Positions 61,534 to 64,000 of a stretch of 64,000 nt of DNA are shown in pieces (the first letter of the stretch is position 1; each line of letters opens with the position of its first letter). The stretch is from Planosporangium flavigriseum (GTDB lineage: Bacteria; Actinomycetota; Actinomycetes; Mycobacteriales; Micromonosporaceae). Below the pieces are notes generated by a model. It was not told the DNA's origin. It did no database searches and saw nothing but the letters and a program-made list of their open reading frames with translations. The translations under genes and the position numbers were made by a program. The stretch is from contig NZ_JAATVW010000010.1 of the NCBI RefSeq assembly GCF_011947225.1, positions 62,001-126,000 of the forward strand. Direction: 5' to 3'.

Positions 61534-62448
61534 TCAAACGGCCGGCGCGAGCGCCCGCATCATCTCGTCGGCTCGGCGGGTGGCGGACGTCGGATCGGCG
61601 TCGGGCGAACCGATGAGCGGATCCCAGTTCAGGTCGTAGAACACCTCCGTCACCCCCGCCTCGCCGAGACGGCGGGTGTCCGCGCGAATCTGTTCGTACG
61701 ACCCGGACAGCGGCTGGCGCTCGCCACCACCTGTCGGCTCGCCGACCCGCACCACCCCGCGGGAGACGATCCGGAGCGACTCCGGATCCCGACCGGCTTC
61801 GCGCGCGGCGCCGTGGATGACGGCCACGCTCTCGGCGATCTGCGTCAGGTCCATGGCGCTCCCGCTGACCCAGCCGTCCGCGGCCCGGCCAGCCCGCCGC
61901 AGCGCGCTCTTGGCGGCGCCGCCGAGCAGGACCGGCGGGCCCGGTCGCTGGATGGGCTTGGGCGCCATGCGACTCGGCGGGATGGTGTAGAACTCGCCAT
62001 CGAACTGGCTCACCTCGTCGGCCCAGAGCGTGCGCAGCACCTTCAGGTACTCCTCGGCCCGGGCGCCACGCCGTTCCATCTTTGCGCCGGTCGCGATGAA
62101 CTCGGCTGGTGACCAACCGGCGCCGAGGCCGAGGTCGTGCCGGCCGCCGGAGAGCACGTCGAGGCTGGCGGCCTGCTTGGCGAGGTAGGCCGGCGACACG
62201 AACGGGAAGTTCACCACCGCGACACCCAGCCGGATCCGGGTGGTGTGGGCGGCCGCGTACGCCAGCGACACCAGTGGATCGAGCACACTCTGGTACACCG
62301 GAGCCAGTTCTTGGTCTGCGCCGACGAGCAGCCGCTGGAAAGTCCACAGTGAGTCGTAACCGAGCTGTTCAGCCTGAGCGGCGAAGCGTGCAATGTTGTC
62401 CGGGGTGGCCCACGCGCCCGACACCGGCAGTCCGAATCCGATCCGCAT
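61534..62448 (-). CDS. LLM-class F420-dependent oxidoreductase
   Basis: 304 residues. IGFGLPVSGAWATPDNIARF, YDSLWTFQRLLVGADQELAP, LGVAVVNFPFVSPAYLAKQA and GRHDLGLGAGWSPAEFIATG match the TIGR03619-like F420-dependent LLM group. The C-terminal PVLLGGAAKSALRRAGRAAD binds coenzyme. Substrate unknown. It lies 32 bases upstream of the efflux gene and is probably in one unit with it; divergent from the Rieske gene. Confidence 0.9.
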   Translation of the reverse strand: MRIGFGLPVSGAWATPDNIARFAAQAEQLGYDSLWTFQRLLVGADQELAPVYQSVLDPLVSLAYAAAHTTRIRLGVAVVNFPFVSPAYLAKQAASLDVLSGGRHDLGLGAGWSPAEFIATGAKMERRGARAEEYLKVLRTLWADEVSQFDGEFYTIPPSRMAPKPIQRPGPPVLLGGAAKSALRRAGRAADGWVSGSAMDLTQIAESVAVIHGAAREAGRDPESLRIVSRGVVRVGEPTGGGERQPLSGSYEQIRADTRRLGEAGVTEVFYDLNWDPLIGSPDADPTSATRRADEMMRALAPAV

Positions 62449-62544
62449 GCGGTCTACCGTAGGGGATGCAAGCGCCGGGGGCGCCCTGCCCTCGGCGGCG
62501 GCCGGTGCTGCCCGGTGATCGGTTTGGCTGCTGTCGTGGCGGGC

Positions 62545-63408
62545 ATGACCCCGCGCATGGGCAGATTCGTGGCCAGGCTGGAGCGGCTGACCGCCCTCGA
62601 TGGAATCGCCGAGCGGGCGCGCAAGCTGGTACGCGGCGCGATCCGTTCCCGGCGGGTAGCCGACCTGCTGCACGGTGTCTGGCTGGGCCACCCGCTGCAT
62701 CCTGCCCTGGTCCAGGTTCCGTTGGGGGCGTGGACGAGCGCGGCCGTCCTCGACGTGCTGCCAGGACAACGCGCCGCCGCGACGACGCTCGTCGCCATCG
62801 GTACGGCCAGTGCCGTGCCGGCCGCGCTGGCGGGCGTGAACGACTGGGCGGCGCTGTCGCGCGAGCAGCGTCGGGTCGGCCTCGTGCACGCGGCGGCGAA
62901 CACGATGGCGTTGACGCTGTACGGCGTCTCGCTCAGTGCGCGCATGCGCGGCCGACATACGATCGGCCGGCGACTGGCGTACCTCGGGCTCGCGGTGGCC
63001 AGCACCGGCGCCTACCTCGGCGGTCACCTGTCCTACGCGCTCGGCGCGCAGGTGAATCAGTCCGTGCCGGGTCTGTGGCTGCTGCGCGGTACGTGGCAAC
63101 GCGTCGGGAACGTCGACGAGTTCAACGAGGGCGAGCCGGCCGTGCGCAAGCTCGGGGAGACGCCCGTGCTGGTGTATCTGGAGGCCGGCCGGTTCACCGT
63201 CATGCTGGAGCGCTGCGCCCACCACAACGGCCCGCTCGGTGACGGCAAGGTCGTTGAGATCGACGGCTGGCCCTGCGTGGTCTGCCCATGGCACGGGAGC
63301 ACGTACCGGCTGGCCGACGGCGTGGTCGTACACGGTCCGGCCGCGACCGACCAGATTACGCTCCGCACCCGGATCGTGGACGGTCGCCTCGAAGCCGCTC
63401 CCGTCTGA
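62545..63408 (+). CDS. Rieske 2Fe-2S protein with DUF2231 membrane domain
   Basis: 287 residues from ATG 62545 (GTG 62515 possible). The N-terminal ~180 residues are DUF2231: LHGVWLGHPLHPALVQVPLG then several membrane helices with histidines. The C-terminal Rieske domain has the cluster ligands in RCAHHNGPLGDG (C-x-H) and CVVCPWHGSTYRLADG (C-x2-H). It should act in membrane electron transfer, perhaps to a heme in DUF2231; unproven. Confidence 0.9.
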   Translation: MTPRMGRFVARLERLTALDGIAERARKLVRGAIRSRRVADLLHGVWLGHPLHPALVQVPLGAWTSAAVLDVLPGQRAAATTLVAIGTASAVPAALAGVNDWAALSREQRRVGLVHAAANTMALTLYGVSLSARMRGRHTIGRRLAYLGLAVASTGAYLGGHLSYALGAQVNQSVPGLWLLRGTWQRVGNVDEFNEGEPAVRKLGETPVLVYLEAGRFTVMLERCAHHNGPLGDGKVVEIDGWPCVVCPWHGSTYRLADGVVVHGPAATDQITLRTRIVDGRLEAAPV

Positions 63409-63638
63409 CCGCGCGTCGGTGTGATTTCTCGCGGAGTCCACTGTGGCGTGACGGCGGTACGATTCGCGCCCATCGCCGCTGTCGCCCACAATGGGTCCGC
63501 GACCCACGCCACCGTTCCGAACCCTGTTCGTCCTGACCATCGCCGTCTCCGCCTGTCCTGTGTGGATAGGGGGCCTGGGTCGGCGGTCCGAATGAATCCA
63601 CGCAGCGCGAAGCTGTGCCCTGGGAGAGGGGGCAGGAG

Positions 63639-63797
63639 ATGGCCAAGAAAGCCGTCACCTGGGCTGTCATCGCGTTTCTCGTATTTTTCGTCGCCTTCCA
63701 CCCCGACACCGCTGCCCGCGTGACCCGTTCCCTGGGCACCATGGTCGTCAACGTCGGAAAGGGCTTCGGCGACTTCTTCACGAGGGTGGCTGGCTGA
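63639..63797 (+). CDS. Small single-helix membrane protein
   Basis: 52 residues from ATG 63639: MAKKAVTWAVIAFLVFFVAF forms a membrane helix, then HPDTAARVTRSLGTMVVNVG and a short amphipathic tail. A purine-rich ribosome binding site (GGGGGCAGGAG) precedes it. Similar small proteins are conserved in actinobacteria without known function. An in-frame ATG 63615 is less likely. Confidence 0.7.
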   Translation: MAKKAVTWAVIAFLVFFVAFHPDTAARVTRSLGTMVVNVGKGFGDFFTRVAG

Positions 63798-63817
63798 GGC
63801 CGGGCACTCCCGTGCGG

Positions 63818-63931
63818 TCAGCCGAATGTCGGGCTGACGACTGCCGCGGCGGCCATGAGGGCGGCGGTCAGCCAGCCGACTGCGGTCGCGAGACGCCTGT
63901 TGACGTGGTCGGGTGAACGGGTCGCCGGCAG
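63818..63931 (-). pseudogene. 3' remnant, perhaps of an NRAMP-type metal transporter
   Basis: The 37 codons end with RLATAVGWLTAALMAAAAVV then SPTFG and a stop, one C-terminal membrane helix. A TAA in frame at 63932-63934 and the absence of a start codon show it is a fragment or a very short ORF. The helix resembles the end of MntH/NRAMP transporters (N-R-R-x-x-T-A-V-G-W), which would fit the possible metal regulator starting at 63984. Weak evidence. Confidence 0.35.
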
Positions 63932-63938
63932 TTAGTTG

Positions 63939-63948
63939 TAGCATGCTA
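63939..63948. promoter_or_regulatory. Possible operator palindrome before the last gene
   Basis: TAGCATGCTA, with further pairing TT..AA outside it (63936-63951), in an AT-rich stretch 36 bases before GTG 63984. It could be a site for a metal-responsive repressor such as MntR/DtxR; inference from position. Confidence 0.4.
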
Positions 63949-63983
63949 AAAGTTGTATTAGTGCAAGTAACTTGGGGTACCAC

Positions 63984-64000
63984 GTGCCTGAGCTCGACCG
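63984..64000 (+). CDS. Start of next gene, truncated by window edge
   Basis: GTG 63984 with GGGG about 9 bases upstream begins M-P-E-L-D and runs off the window. Only five codons are visible, so no function can be given. The AT-rich promoter-like region and palindrome before it support a real start. Confidence 0.4.

Noticed and set aside
1-64000. CRISPR arrays, rRNA or tRNA genes, or a biosynthetic gene cluster
   Set aside because: No regularly spaced repeats, no tRNA-like clover with CCA region and no PKS, NRPS or RiPP core genes were seen; the P450 and StyA-like genes sit in regulatory contexts.

Overview
The window is GC-rich DNA (roughly 70% by eye) with the codon use, small stress-protein families and signalling modules of a filamentous or differentiating actinobacterium. 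A conservon (cvnA-D), a WhiG/FliA-type sigma factor, a mycosin protease, DUF2267 and SPW-repeat proteins and an adenylylatable glutamine synthetase together suggest Micromonosporaceae (Actinoplanes/Dactylosporangium-like). The genus is inference. No rRNA, tRNA or CRISPR array was seen.

Layout. 1-5843: three STAS anti-sigma-antagonist-like proteins, a DUF2267 protein, and AEC, TSUP and MFS membrane transporters. 6163-13053: a secreted Cys/His-cluster protein, an LCP cell-wall ligase, inorganic pyrophosphatase, a lipid kinase, a universal stress protein overlapping a phosphoribosyltransferase, and a GNAT. 13082-19321: a Ser/Thr kinase, a CYP152-like peroxygenase P450 divergent from flavohemoglobin hmp, a ChaB-like protein and a secreted M14 carboxypeptidase. 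19394-25361: an SDR, a StyA-like flavin monooxygenase and the conservon operon that ends with it. 25362-32393: a methyltransferase, then TetR / MFS / GH3 beta-glucosidase, a sugar-use locus. Its GH3 gene is broken by an IS66-family element with intact ends and an 8-bp target duplication. The element carries a TNT-type toxin C-terminus and a probable immunity gene as cargo.

32436-35283 is an orphan type-VII-secretion-like triad: a small helical protein, a helical Pro-rich protein and mycosin, joined by GTGA overlaps. 35439-41063: an LPITG-anchored wall protein, a GNAT, NDH-2, a J-domain-less DnaJ, and a patch of gene remnants (MerR/HspR-like, Hsp20, selenium-binding-protein-like). 41318-46079: a phage-tail-spike-like beta-helix protein, a polysaccharide pyruvyl transferase and a sigma factor. 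46147-50964: a start-less glycerophosphodiesterase, a dienelactone-hydrolase-like protein, a phosphoribosyltransferase-erythromycin esterase fusion, an SPW-repeat protein and an S4 protein. 51035-64000: glnA, a LacI regulator, a membrane-anchored HNH-like protein, a DEAD-box helicase, two luciferase-like oxidoreductases, asnB, NIPSNAP, a drug-efflux MFS, a Rieske-DUF2231 protein, a small membrane protein and a transporter remnant next to the first bases of the next gene.

Themes: stress and dormancy-type genes (Usp, PRTases, Ere fusion, DUF2267, Hsp20/DnaJ remnants, hmp, NDH-2) are frequent and resemble in content the mycobacterial DosR-type set, though no DosR box was identified. Strong palindromic terminators separate most convergent genes. 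The most unusual item is the IS66 element whose right terminal repeat abuts a polymorphic-toxin tip.
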